Shown in pieces: positions 1-8,560 of a stretch of 16,465 nucleotides of DNA. The notes under the pieces were generated by a model. The model did not search any database and had not been told where the DNA came from. It saw nothing but the letters and a program-made list of their open reading frames with translations. The stretch is taken from positions 1 to 16,465 of the forward strand of contig JABFSB010000486.1 of the NCBI GenBank assembly GCA_013140875.1, given 5' to 3'. The translations under genes were made by a program, and so were the position numbers. How positions within the stretch are numbered: position 1 is the stretch's first letter; each line of letters opens with the position of its first letter. This DNA is from Acidobacteriota bacterium. Lineage in GTDB: Bacteria > Acidobacteriota > Blastocatellia > Pyrinomonadales > Pyrinomonadaceae.

Positions 1-650
1 GTGTCGCTCATTTGCTCGTAATCCATCCGCAGCACGCGATGCATGAAATCGTAAGTCTCGGCCAAAATCTGCATCAGCCCGTACTCGATTCCGTTGTGGA
101 CCATTTTGACGAAATGTCCGGCCGAACCTGTTCCCATATAGGCAACGCACGGCTCGCCGTCGACTTTGGCTGAAACTGCTTGAAGAGTACCTTCGATCCG
201 GTCGTAAAAATCACGCCGCCCGCCCGGCATAATACTGGCACCGTGCCGCGCACCTTCTTCGCCGCCGCTGACACCCACGCCCATGAATCCAAAGCCTTTT
301 GCGGCAAGATCGGCATCGCGGCGATCGGTATCCGTAAAATGCGAATTACCTCCGTCGATGATCAGATCGTCCCGGTCCAGATGCGGCAGCAGGTCGTTGA
401 TCACCGAATCGACAATCGGCCCCGCCGGCACCAACAGCATGATATTCCGCGGCGATTCCAATTTTGCAAGAAAATCGGCGAGATCGTTGCCGACTTCGAG
501 CGGCATTCCCGCACCTTCTTCTAATAGCAGCGCGCGTTTGGCGGCATCAAGGTCATAACCGACACCGCTGATGCCGTGTTCCGCAATATTTAGCAGAAAG
601 TTGCGACCCATCGTCCCCAGGCCGATCATCCCGAATTGTGCTTTTGACAT
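1..650 (-). CDS. gnd: 6-phosphogluconate dehydrogenase, decarboxylating (3' end outside window)
   Basis: Oxidatively decarboxylates 6-phosphogluconate to ribulose 5-phosphate in the cytosolic pentose phosphate pathway. The start is ATG at 650; 216 codons are visible before the window edge, so the C-terminal half is missing. Seen in the translation: an N-terminal Rossmann motif GMIGLGTMGRN (residues 7-17), GGNSHFTDT (100-108), the signature GVGVSGGEEGARHG (124-137) followed by MPGG, and the catalytic KMVHNGIEYG (182-191) with Lys182 and His185. The match follows the long (about 470-residue) dimeric type. A GGGG-containing stretch lies just upstream of the ATG, and the gene starts only 5 bases after the stop of the small zinc-ribbon gene, so the two probably share a transcript. 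The residue ending the second beta strand is Asp33 (GYDLD) where the E. coli enzyme has an Asn-Arg pair, which suggests NAD rather than NADP preference. Identity is near certain; cofactor preference is inference. Confidence 0.95.
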   Translation of the reverse strand, partial: MSKAQFGMIGLGTMGRNFLLNIAEHGISGVGYDLDAAKRALLLEEGAGMPLEVGNDLADFLAKLESPRNIMLLVPAGPIVDSVINDLLPHLDRDDLIIDGGNSHFTDTDRRDADLAAKGFGFMGVGVSGGEEGARHGASIMPGGRRDFYDRIEGTLQAVSAKVDGEPCVAYMGTGSAGHFVKMVHNGIEYGLMQILAETYDFMHRVLRMDYEQMSD

Positions 651-655
651 TATTT

Positions 656-979
656 TTAGTGCCCCATTTGCTTTATGAAGCCTTGTTTCAGGTTCTTTTC
701 GATCTCTGCGTGTAAGGGAGTATCGCTAGTGGCTCTGACAACTTTGTTTCCACACTTGCCGCACAGCAAATAAATAATCAAAACGCCATGATCGCGAAAA
801 ATAAACGAATTCAGCGACATTGCGTCTTTACCTTTGTATTTCATTGCGCCGATCTTTTTGCCACATCCGGGACAATCATTGCCGTCATAAAACCAGCGCC
901 CCTTGATCAATGACCCAAAACGCATTTGCGCCTGGGCATATAGCATGTCCATCATTTCTTTGATCTCGTTACTCGGCAT
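656..979 (-). CDS. Small zinc-ribbon protein of unknown function
   Basis: A 107-residue cytosolic protein with no recognised family. Two CxxC pairs, CPGC (residues 36-39) and CGKC (73-76), are spaced like a zinc ribbon with a hydrophobic beta hairpin (GVLIIYLLC) leading into the second pair. The N-terminal helix (about 1-26) is amphipathic and Met-rich; the C-terminal helix is Lys-rich. The ATG at 979 is preferred; a GAGGAGG stretch lies upstream with a rather long spacer. A TTG at 1012 would add 11 residues but would place that GAGGAGG inside the coding sequence, so it is unlikely. It is divergent from the dehydratase-like gene and 5 bases upstream of gnd. That context suggests co-transcription with gnd but does not reveal a role. 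That it is a real gene is fairly secure; zinc binding is inference from the cysteines. Confidence 0.75.
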   Translation of the reverse strand: MPSNEIKEMMDMLYAQAQMRFGSLIKGRWFYDGNDCPGCGKKIGAMKYKGKDAMSLNSFIFRDHGVLIIYLLCGKCGNKVVRATSDTPLHAEIEKNLKQGFIKQMGH

Positions 980-1041
980 CGTGATCGATAAACCCTCCTC
1001 ATATAGACACAACTTGCCCCGTTCACGCGGGGATTATACAC

Positions 1042-1974
1042 TTGCGATTACCGTATATGTTATCACTGCACGACGCCATTCGCCCGACAACCTTCTTAAG
1101 ATCTTCCAAGCTTTGCGATTACCTGGGCCTTGATCTAACAATTGCGACCGAAACGTTTCAGCACACGGGCAGTTTTAAGTTTCGCGCGGCGTACAATCTG
1201 GCCCTGAACGTGCCGAACGATGCGATTCTGACCGCGTCGTCCGGGAATTTCGGCCAGGCGTTGGCTTATGCCTGCAAGCTTCTGGGAAAAGAATGTACGG
1301 TCGTGATGCCGGTCACGTCGGCGCAGGTCAAGATCAACGCCGTTCGGGGCTACGGAGCGACGGTCGATTTGGTCGATACAAAAGTAGTCGGCCGGAACGA
1401 ACGCGTGGCGCAGTTGGCCGAAACGATGCCCGATGCTTATCTCGCCAGCGCCTATGACGATCAACATGTAATTGACGGCAATTCGACGCTCGGCGATGAG
1501 CTGTCACAAAAAGATTTCGATGTAATCCTCGTTCCGGTCGGCGGCGGCGGATTGATCTCCGGCACGATCACGGGGCTTTGCCGGAACGGAAACACAGCGA
1601 AAGTTTACGGCGCCGAGCCTTTGCTTGGAAACGACGCGGCCCGGTCTCTAAAAGCCGGAAAGATCATCGCCAACGAGACCGAGCCGATGACGATCGCGGA
1701 CGGCGCCCGGACGATCTCTCTTGGAAATTTAAACTGGCCGATCATTCAAAACGGCGTTGCCGATATTATCGAAGTTTCCGACGAGAATATCGCCGAAGCG
1801 GTGCGACTCTATTTCAGTCTCGCAAATCTTAAGAGCGAGCCGACCGGGGCATTGACGCTCGGGGCAATCCTTTCGCGGCCGGAAATGTTTACCGCAAAAA
1901 AGGTCTGTTTAATAGTAAGCGGCGGAAACGTCGACGCCCGAATTTATCGGGAGATTTTGAATTCGGTTTCGTAA
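1042..1974 (+). CDS. PLP-dependent threonine/serine dehydratase-like enzyme (fold type II)
   Basis: Probably deaminates threonine or serine to the 2-oxo acid, or acts as a serine racemase-like enzyme; substrate cannot be decided from sequence. Motifs, numbered from the ATG at 1057: HTGSFKFR (residues 36-43), where Lys41 forms the Schiff base with PLP; SSGNFGQALAYA (61-72), the substrate-carboxylate loop; VGGGGLISG (161-169), which holds the PLP phosphate; then SEPTGALTLGA and SGGNVD near the C-terminus. There is no regulatory ACT domain, so it resembles catabolic or racemase-like members rather than biosynthetic IlvA. The start is uncertain: TTG at 1042 has GGGG upstream, while ATG at 1057 has no clear ribosome site. 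Either way the N-terminus is about 10-20 residues shorter than usual for the family, though the PLP fold itself looks complete. It is divergent from the zinc-ribbon gene with only 62 bases between. Confidence 0.88.
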   Translation: MRLPYMLSLHDAIRPTTFLRSSKLCDYLGLDLTIATETFQHTGSFKFRAAYNLALNVPNDAILTASSGNFGQALAYACKLLGKECTVVMPVTSAQVKINAVRGYGATVDLVDTKVVGRNERVAQLAETMPDAYLASAYDDQHVIDGNSTLGDELSQKDFDVILVPVGGGGLISGTITGLCRNGNTAKVYGAEPLLGNDAARSLKAGKIIANETEPMTIADGARTISLGNLNWPIIQNGVADIIEVSDENIAEAVRLYFSLANLKSEPTGALTLGAILSRPEMFTAKKVCLIVSGGNVDARIYREILNSVS

Positions 1975-2095
1975 ATTTTCGCCCGCGCGTGCAGATTCCC
2001 CGCCCTCCATTCTTTTAACCGCCGGAATAAAATTCAACCACCCGACGATTGTAAGACCGTAAAGGTTATCAATTAAAAAGTAGCGAGGAACCAAA
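1975..2095. other. Intergenic gap between dehydratase-like gene and DUF417 gene
   Basis: 121 bases without an open frame of note. No convincing hairpin terminator or promoter was seen. The only clear element is the ribosome site GCGAGGAA just before the DUF417 ATG, so read-through from the dehydratase-like gene is possible. Confidence 0.5.
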
Positions 2096-2626
2096 ATGGT
2101 CAGTATGGCAAGAGAAGCGGCGGCGGGAAACGATTACCAACTTCGGAACGTAAATATAGCCCGCCTCGGACAAATTCTAAGCGGCGTCGGAATCGGCGTT
2201 TTGCGCTACGGTCTGGTCGGAATTTTACTTTATTACGGCTCGTTCAAATTTCATCCGGCCGAGGCCCAGGCGATCCAGCCGCTGATTGCCAACAGTCCCT
2301 TAATGTCATGGATGTATTCCGTCCTGAGCGTGCAAGCGGTCTCAAATGTAATCGGTTCGACTGAGATCGTTTTTGCTGTTTTGATAGCCTTGCGGCTATT
2401 GAACTCACGCCTTTCGGCCATCGGCAGCATCGGAGCCATCGGTATGACATTGACGACGCTGAGTTTTTTGTTCACAACGCCGGGGGCGTGGTCGGACGTG
2501 GCCGGGTTTCCGCTGCCGGTCACAACGGCGACAGGAGCGTTTTTGATCAAAGATATTTTTCTGCTCGGAGCGGCGATCGTCACAGCCGGCGAAGCATTAG
2601 AAAATCGCCAGCGATCTGCCGGATAA
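2096..2626 (+). CDS. DUF417 family (RclC/YkgB-like) inner-membrane protein
   Basis: A 176-residue polytopic membrane protein. It matches the DUF417 family by eye: GILLYYGSFKFHPAEAQAI (residues 42-60), IANSPLMSWMY (64-74), TLSFLFTTPG (121-130) and GAFLIKDIFLLGAA (147-160) are at the family's conserved places. Four hydrophobic segments are visible at roughly 31-51, 78-101, 106-127 and 146-166. The E. coli member RclC belongs to the reactive-chlorine resistance operon; whether this homologue serves oxidant defence is not shown here. The ATG at 2096 is preceded by GAGG at 2085-2088, a good spacing; an in-frame ATG at 2105 is less well placed. It converges on gspE with only 8 bases between the two stop codons and no visible terminator. 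Confidence 0.85.
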   Translation: MVSMAREAAAGNDYQLRNVNIARLGQILSGVGIGVLRYGLVGILLYYGSFKFHPAEAQAIQPLIANSPLMSWMYSVLSVQAVSNVIGSTEIVFAVLIALRLLNSRLSAIGSIGAIGMTLTTLSFLFTTPGAWSDVAGFPLPVTTATGAFLIKDIFLLGAAIVTAGEALENRQRSAG

Positions 2627-2634
2627 GGCCGACT

Positions 2635-4317
<1,683 letters not shown>

Positions 4318-4341
4318 TTGAAAGAAGTTACCAAATAAAAA

Positions 4342-5583
4342 CTAGCGTCCGGCGCCGACCGGCCCGGCCGAGATCGTCTGGATGATCGGCAAATAGATCG
4401 CGAGCAGGATGACGACGACAACACCTGCCATAAAAAGCAGGATCAATGGCTCAAGTAAGGTGGTCAACTGCTCAAGTCGTACTTCGGCCTCGGCATCGTA
4501 AAAGGCCGCGACCTCGTCGAGCATTTCCTTTAGGCTTCCCGACTTTTCGCCGATACCGATCATGTCGAGCGCAAGTTCGGGCAGCCAATTCGCCTCGTGA
4601 ATGGCCTCGGTGAATCCGCGCCCTTCGCGGATCATCGGGATAACGGCCGTGCTCCGGTTTCGCAGCTCGAGATTATTCAGGGCCTGCGAAGCTATTTCCC
4701 AGGAATCGGGCACCGTAATGCCGCCGGAAAGAAGAGTCGACAGCGAACGCGACAATTGCGAAGTCGCCATGTTGCGGATCAGGACGCCGCCGACCGGAAC
4801 TTTCAAGAGCAAGCGATGAAGACTTAACTTACCGCGCTCCGTTCTCAACCAGTAAAAAAGGGCCAATCCGCCGATCAGCAGGAGCGGCCCGACCCACCAG
4901 ATATTTCTTGAGACACCATTCGAGAAGGCCAGAACGACCACCGTTACGGTCGGCAAGCCGCGCTGTGCGTTCAAAGTATTGAACAGTTGCGACATTCTCG
5001 GAACGATATACAGCGAAAGGAACGCGACCATCAATATCGAAGCAAGCAGAAGAAATGCCGGGTAAGCGAGTGCGCCTCTGAGCTTACGCGACACGCCGAC
5101 GCTCCGCCTGAGATAATCGACGTAGCGAAGCAGGATATCGTCGAGGGCACCGCTCTTTTCGCCGGAGAGAATAGACGCCGTGTAGATCTTTGGAAAAATT
5201 CCCTGGGCCTCGAAAGCCTCCGAAAGCGGAATGCCGCTTTTTATTTTTTCCTCAACATCTATGAGGACCTCTCGAAGATTGGACGAACCGGAACGGTTCT
5301 TCAGCAGGTTGATAGATTGCAGGACCGGGATACCGGCCCGTAAAAGGGCGGATAACTGCTGATTGAATAGTAGAAAGTCGGCCTGTTTGACGCGGCCCTT
5401 GCGATTACCGCCGCCGCCGAACGGCAGCATCGACGCAACTCCGCCCGAGGCGTCGGAGATATTGAAAACGCGAAAACCTTCCTTTTCAAGCTGAAAGCGC
5501 GCATCATCCGCGGCCACAGCCTCGACAATACGGGTAACTATCTCGCCCGAGGGCGTTCCTAAACGGCAAATATATTCCGACAT
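4342..5583 (-). CDS. gspF: GspF/PilC-type inner-membrane platform protein
   Basis: Polytopic inner-membrane protein that couples the GspE ATPase to pseudopilin assembly. The 413 residues hold two copies of the T2SSF domain: copy 1 about residues 68-192, with LLFNQQLSALLRAGIPVLQS and SGEKSGALDDILLRY; copy 2 about 275-398, with LSRSLSTLLSGGITVPDSW and GIGEKSGSLKEMLDEVA. The duplicated GEKSG motif (141-145 and 345-349) is diagnostic. Membrane segments lie at about 174-194, 228-246 and 376-400. The first 60 residues form the small N-terminal domain followed by a Gly-rich linker (FGGGGNRKGR). The start ATG is at 5583 without a strong Shine-Dalgarno. It is first in a two-gene unit with gspE; the other secretion genes (pseudopilins, secretin) are not nearby. 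It is divergent from the VWA genes. Confidence 0.94.
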   Translation of the reverse strand: MSEYICRLGTPSGEIVTRIVEAVAADDARFQLEKEGFRVFNISDASGGVASMLPFGGGGNRKGRVKQADFLLFNQQLSALLRAGIPVLQSINLLKNRSGSSNLREVLIDVEEKIKSGIPLSEAFEAQGIFPKIYTASILSGEKSGALDDILLRYVDYLRRSVGVSRKLRGALAYPAFLLLASILMVAFLSLYIVPRMSQLFNTLNAQRGLPTVTVVVLAFSNGVSRNIWWVGPLLLIGGLALFYWLRTERGKLSLHRLLLKVPVGGVLIRNMATSQLSRSLSTLLSGGITVPDSWEIASQALNNLELRNRSTAVIPMIREGRGFTEAIHEANWLPELALDMIGIGEKSGSLKEMLDEVAAFYDAEAEVRLEQLTTLLEPLILLFMAGVVVVILLAIYLPIIQTISAGPVGAGR

Positions 5584-5671
5584 CGGCTTTATTCGGGAAT
5601 ACGGAGCTGGTCTATCCGTAATAACAACTTATGATAACACGCGGAAAATCGGCGAAAGTTGCGGCCAAATA

Positions 5672-5701
5672 ATCATATCTAATTTATTAGGGATCAAACA
5701 A
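5672..5701 (-). promoter_or_regulatory. Candidate promoter for gspF-gspE
   Basis: On the minus strand a TTGTTT -35 (5696-5701) and a TATGAT -10 (5672-5677) are separated by 18 bases. The start point would be about 80 bases before the gspF ATG. An inverted repeat with 5-base arms (CTAAT-TT-ATTAG, 5679-5690) lies in the spacer. Reading by eye only; the region is AT-rich, so chance matches are easy. Confidence 0.4.
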
Positions 5702-5734
5702 CCATTTTATGGCGTAATACATCGAAAAATTATC

Positions 5735-5764
5735 TTGCGGAAAGTTGTGCCGGTCGCCTAAGAT
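5735..5764 (+). promoter_or_regulatory. Weak candidate promoter for the tandem VWA genes
   Basis: TTGCGG (5735-5740) and TAAGAT (5759-5764) are separated by 18 bases and lie about 25 bases before the first VWA ATG. The -35 is poor. A good ribosome site, GGAG at 5779-5782, follows. Confidence 0.3.
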
Positions 5765-5787
5765 ACAAGTGTTCCCTTGGAGATAAT

Positions 5788-6783
5788 ATGGCCTTTGCCG
5801 ATCTAGTTTTCCTGGACCGTCGCTGTTGCGTTCGGCGGTTATTGCCGTTTATCGGCCTATTTTTGATGTCTGCGGCCGCCGCGTTCGCCCAGGTCGCCGC
5901 GCCGACGCCGCCGCCAGACGAAGATCCAAGCAGGCCGACCGTTCTTAGAACGGATCTCGTTACGCTCACTTTGACCGTGACCGACCTTTACGGCCGGTAT
6001 GTTTCGGGCCTCACAAAGAATGCTTTCGCCATTCAGGACAACAATCAGGAACAAGAGATAACCTATTTCAGCGACAGCGATGCTCCCGTCTCGGTGGGTG
6101 TGCTGTTCGACGTTTCGGGATCGATGAGCGGGGATAAGATCGCCAAGGCGCGTAGTGCTTTGAAACGGTTTGTCGCTTCCAGCCATCCTTCGGACGAGTA
6201 TTTCCTCATTGCTTTTAACAGTCGGGCCCAATTGGTAATGGACCGTACGCGTGACGGCGAGGCCCTGCTTGAAAAGCTTTCACTGGTCCAACCGCGACAG
6301 AACACAGCTCTTTACGACGCCGTCTACCTCGGAATCGAGCGTGTCACGCGTGGAAGCCATCAAAAACGCGCCCTGCTCATTATCAGTGACGGCCAGGATA
6401 ACGCCTCGAGATACAATTTTGGCGAAGTTCGCCGCCTGATGAAAGAATCCGACGTAGTTACCTACGCAGTTGGTATAATAGATGCCGGTGACGCCGGAAG
6501 CACGATCGGGATGCAAGGGCAGTCGTTTCTGGACGAATTGACGTCGGTCACCGGCGGCAAGTCGTTCTATCCCGCGAGCAACGTCGAAATGGACGAAATA
6601 TTCGAAAGGATCGCATTAGAGCTTCGTCACCAGTACTCGATAGGCTACACTCCTAAGGACTTTCAGCCCGACGGGAAATGGCGCAAGGTGAAAGTTAAGG
6701 TGAAACCTCCGCGTGGTTTGCCGCGTCTAACGGTTCGCGGCCGCGAAGGTTATTACGCGACACCGGCGTCAAATTTTAAGTAG
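5788..6783 (+). CDS. Secreted VWA-domain protein, VWFA-related acidobacterial type (copy 1)
   Basis: A 331-residue exported protein that likely binds a protein partner through a metal-ion-dependent adhesion site (MIDAS). It has an Arg-rich N-terminus, a hydrophobic core (about 18-34) and a signal-peptidase-like AFA/Q site near residue 34. A short beta domain (about 50-98, VTLTLTVTDLYGRYVSGL, then AFAIQDN) precedes the VWA domain (about 100-285). The MIDAS residues are complete: D108-V-S-G-S112, T173 and D201 (ISDGQD). The C-terminal segment with LRHQYSIGYTPK and VRGREGYYA is typical of the TIGR03436-like family expanded in Acidobacteriota. GGAG is placed 5 bases before the ATG. It is followed after 17 bases by a paralogue, clearly in one operon. 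Ligand and function are unknown; it is divergent from gspF-gspE, so export by that machine is only a guess. Confidence 0.88.
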   Translation: MAFADLVFLDRRCCVRRLLPFIGLFLMSAAAAFAQVAAPTPPPDEDPSRPTVLRTDLVTLTLTVTDLYGRYVSGLTKNAFAIQDNNQEQEITYFSDSDAPVSVGVLFDVSGSMSGDKIAKARSALKRFVASSHPSDEYFLIAFNSRAQLVMDRTRDGEALLEKLSLVQPRQNTALYDAVYLGIERVTRGSHQKRALLIISDGQDNASRYNFGEVRRLMKESDVVTYAVGIIDAGDAGSTIGMQGQSFLDELTSVTGGKSFYPASNVEMDEIFERIALELRHQYSIGYTPKDFQPDGKWRKVKVKVKPPRGLPRLTVRGREGYYATPASNFK

Positions 6784-6800
6784 CTGTCGTCCGACTGAAT

Positions 6801-7868
6801 ATGAAACGTTTCCCTTTTGCATTTTTTGCTCTGATTGGTTTTGTTGCGGCGTTTGTTCTTGCTTACACAATCGTCGACGCCCAGACGCCGGCAGCCGCTA
6901 AACCGGGCGTCACCCAGCCGACACCGACGCCTTCGCCGGTCAAAACTCCGAGCGAAGAAGACATCATTACCGAGGTAAAGACCGAACTCGTCAACCTGAA
7001 CGTTCGCGTTATCGACCGCAACAGCCGCCCCATAAATGGCCTGCCGGAAACCGATTTTAAGATTTTCGAAGACAGCGTGCCTCAAAACATCGAGTTCTTT
7101 TCGCGTTCCGAAGTCCCAACCAATTATGGTTTGGTCATCGATAACTCCGGATCGCTCAGGCAGCAATTAGAGAAAGTGATCGAGGCCGGCAAGATCCTTG
7201 TCGCAACCAACAAGCCCGAAGACGAAACCATTGTCATACGGTTCGTCAGCCGCGACAAGATCACGATCGAGCAGCCTTTTACCAAGAATAAGGTCGACCT
7301 GAACGACTCGCTCGACAACCTGTTTATCGAAGGCGGCCAAACGGCGATCATCGACGCGGTCTACCTAGCGGCGGAAAAAGTGAGCGAATACGAGCAGCAG
7401 CGGGGAAAAGAAGATCGTAAGCGAAGGGCCCTGATCGTCGTGTCCGACGGCGAGGACCGGGACAGTTTTTATTCCGAGGCCCAGCTTTTCGAGATGCTCC
7501 GCGAAACGGATGTTCAGATTTATACGATCGGATTCGTCAGCGAACTAAGCAAAGACGCGGGCTTTATTTCAAAGAGTCCGCAGGGCAAAGCAAAGTCTTT
7601 CTTGCAGCGGATGGCAACGGAAACCGGCGGAAAGGCTTATTTCCCGAACAGCACGGCGGAATTGGCCGGTATGGCCAAAGAGATCGCCTCGGAACTTCGA
7701 ATGCAGTACTCGATCGGTTACGTACCAACCAACGACCGCAAGGACGGCACCTTCAGGAACATCAAGGTAGTCGTAAACGACGGGCCGAAGCAGGAAAAGC
7801 GGATCGCGATAACCAAGGCCGGCCGTGTAGCGGAAGGCGACTCACCTTCACCGACGAAAAACAAGTAG
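6801..7868 (+). CDS. Secreted VWA-domain protein, VWFA-related acidobacterial type (copy 2)
   Basis: A 355-residue paralogue of the preceding gene with the same order of parts. The signal peptide covers about residues 1-27 (hydrophobic core 5-22, VDA/Q cleavage). A Pro/Thr-rich spacer follows (about 30-50), then the beta domain (about 60-103, LVNLNVRVIDRNSRPINGL and DFKIFED) and the VWA domain (about 107-310). MIDAS residues are D114-N-S-G-S118, T181 and D216 (VSDGED). The conserved LRMQYSIGYVPTNDRKDGTFR closes the family module. The C-terminus is a short charged tail. No Shine-Dalgarno is visible in the 17-base gap after copy 1, so its translation is probably coupled. Its MIDAS wording (DNSGS) is closer to the third VWA protein, in the BMC operon, than to copy 1 (DVSGS). 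Function unknown. Confidence 0.88.
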   Translation: MKRFPFAFFALIGFVAAFVLAYTIVDAQTPAAAKPGVTQPTPTPSPVKTPSEEDIITEVKTELVNLNVRVIDRNSRPINGLPETDFKIFEDSVPQNIEFFSRSEVPTNYGLVIDNSGSLRQQLEKVIEAGKILVATNKPEDETIVIRFVSRDKITIEQPFTKNKVDLNDSLDNLFIEGGQTAIIDAVYLAAEKVSEYEQQRGKEDRKRRALIVVSDGEDRDSFYSEAQLFEMLRETDVQIYTIGFVSELSKDAGFISKSPQGKAKSFLQRMATETGGKAYFPNSTAELAGMAKEIASELRMQYSIGYVPTNDRKDGTFRNIKVVVNDGPKQEKRIAITKAGRVAEGDSPSPTKNK

Positions 7869-7946
7869 TTGGTTAGATGACTCACCTCCGGTAGTACTCA
7901 GGCCGCGTGCAGGTTTTCCGAATCTTCATTCTTCTTGGTCGTCTTA

Positions 7947-7994
7947 TTCTGTGGTCACCCTTCTATCTTTTGATTGAAAAGACAGACCACAGAA
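7947..7994. repeat. Imperfect long inverted repeat (hairpin) between convergent units
   Basis: Outer arms (7947-7954 with 7987-7994, 8 pairs) and inner arms (7962-7971 with 7977-7986, 9 of 10 pairs) close on a 5-base loop, with a 7-base bulge on the left arm. Neither strand has a T-run after it, so it is not a classic intrinsic terminator. It lies in the 243-base non-coding stretch 7869-8111, which holds no credible gene. Confidence 0.6.
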
Positions 7995-8059
7995 AAGGAT
8001 GAAAGAGGAGAAAGAAAGAGAATGCAATTTGAGTAAATAAAGTACGGATAAAAAGGCTA

Positions 8060-8093
8060 AAAGCCCGGAAAGAATATCTCCTTCCCGGGCTTT
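8060..8093. terminator. Bidirectional intrinsic terminator
   Basis: AAAGCCCGG (8060-8068) pairs perfectly with CCGGGCTTT (8085-8093); three more pairs can form inside after a mismatch. A/T-rich flanks give a T-rich tail on the plus strand and, more weakly, on the minus strand. It sits between the convergent VWA pair and the BMC operon and would end both. Confidence 0.85.
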
Positions 8094-8111
8094 CTTATTC
8101 AAAAAAGTCTT

Positions 8112-8429
8112 TTATTCCGGCACCGAACCGGATATTTTCTTACGCGTGGTTTCCCCGGTTTCAATAACCGGAATGCCGTCGGCAACCTCATCGTGCGGAC
8201 GTGGAATAACATGTACCGCCGTCACGGTCCCGACACGCCGTGCGGCCGAAGCTCCGGCATCTACCGCGGCCTTTACGGCCCCGACCTCTCCGCGAATGAT
8301 GGCGGTAACCAGCCCCGCGTCGACCTTTTCGTAACCGACAAGATGGACATTCGCCGCCTTGACCATTGCGTCAGCCGCCTCGATCATCGCCACCAGGCCC
8401 ATGCATTCGACCATTCCAAGTGCTTGCAT
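8112..8429 (-). CDS. BMC-H hexameric microcompartment shell protein 1
   Basis: A 105-residue single-BMC-domain protein of the PduA/EutM kind; hexamers tile the facets of a bacterial microcompartment shell. Seen: ALGMVE at the start, IEAADAMVKAANVHLVGYE (16-34), RGEVGAVKAAVDAG (46-59) and VHVIPRPHDEV (72-82). The edge lysine (Lys24) and the PRPH arginine, both used in hexamer-hexamer contacts, are present. Two features are unusual: the pore loop reads K35-V-D-A-G39 rather than the common IGSG/IGAG, placing Asp37 at the pore, and residues 9-10 are Cys-Met where the paralogue has Thr-Lys. The C-terminal tail (about 88-105) is short and charged. It is last in the BMC operon, 17 bases after the microprotein stop, and followed by the terminator. 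The ribosome site is weak. Confidence 0.95.
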   Translation of the reverse strand: MQALGMVECMGLVAMIEAADAMVKAANVHLVGYEKVDAGLVTAIIRGEVGAVKAAVDAGASAARRVGTVTAVHVIPRPHDEVADGIPVIETGETTRKKISGSVPE

Positions 8430-8446
8430 ATTTGAATAGACCGCTT

Positions 8447-8551
8447 CTACTTGCGCCGTCGCTTAAATAATTTGTATAGCAGCAGAAGGCAGGCCAAAAA
8501 CACGACTCCGGCTGCTATAGCGAGAAAAAATACTCCGGCGGCAATTTCCAT
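8447..8551 (-). CDS. 34-residue single-span membrane microprotein
   Basis: A short frame from ATG (8551-8549) to TAG (8449-8447). It begins MEIAAGVFFLAIAAG, continues as an unbroken hydrophobic segment (about residues 3-26) and ends in a strongly basic KLFKRRRK tail, so a single membrane span with the C-terminus in the cytoplasm is expected. It fits exactly into the gap of the operon: 9 bases after the zinc-ribbon gene's stop and 17 bases before shell protein 1. No Shine-Dalgarno is obvious, so translation would be by coupling. The tight fit, full hydrophobic span and positive-inside tail argue for a real gene. No homologue is recognised. Confidence 0.65.
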   Translation of the reverse strand: MEIAAGVFFLAIAAGVVFLACLLLLYKLFKRRRK

Positions 8552-8560
8552 TTCGATGAA

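Noticed and set aside
74..316. 80-codon frame on the minus strand at the left end
   Set aside because: It is a shifted frame within gnd; the gnd frame carries all the family motifs from 650 to the window edge without a break.
980..1012. TTG start that would lengthen the zinc-ribbon protein by 11 residues
   Set aside because: The GAGGAGG that could serve as ribosome site lies inside this extension, so the ATG at 979 is better.
1017..1032. CCCCG/CGGGG mini-hairpin between the divergent zinc-ribbon and dehydratase-like genes
   Set aside because: Only five base pairs, no T-run, and placed where a promoter is expected; too weak to call a terminator or riboswitch.
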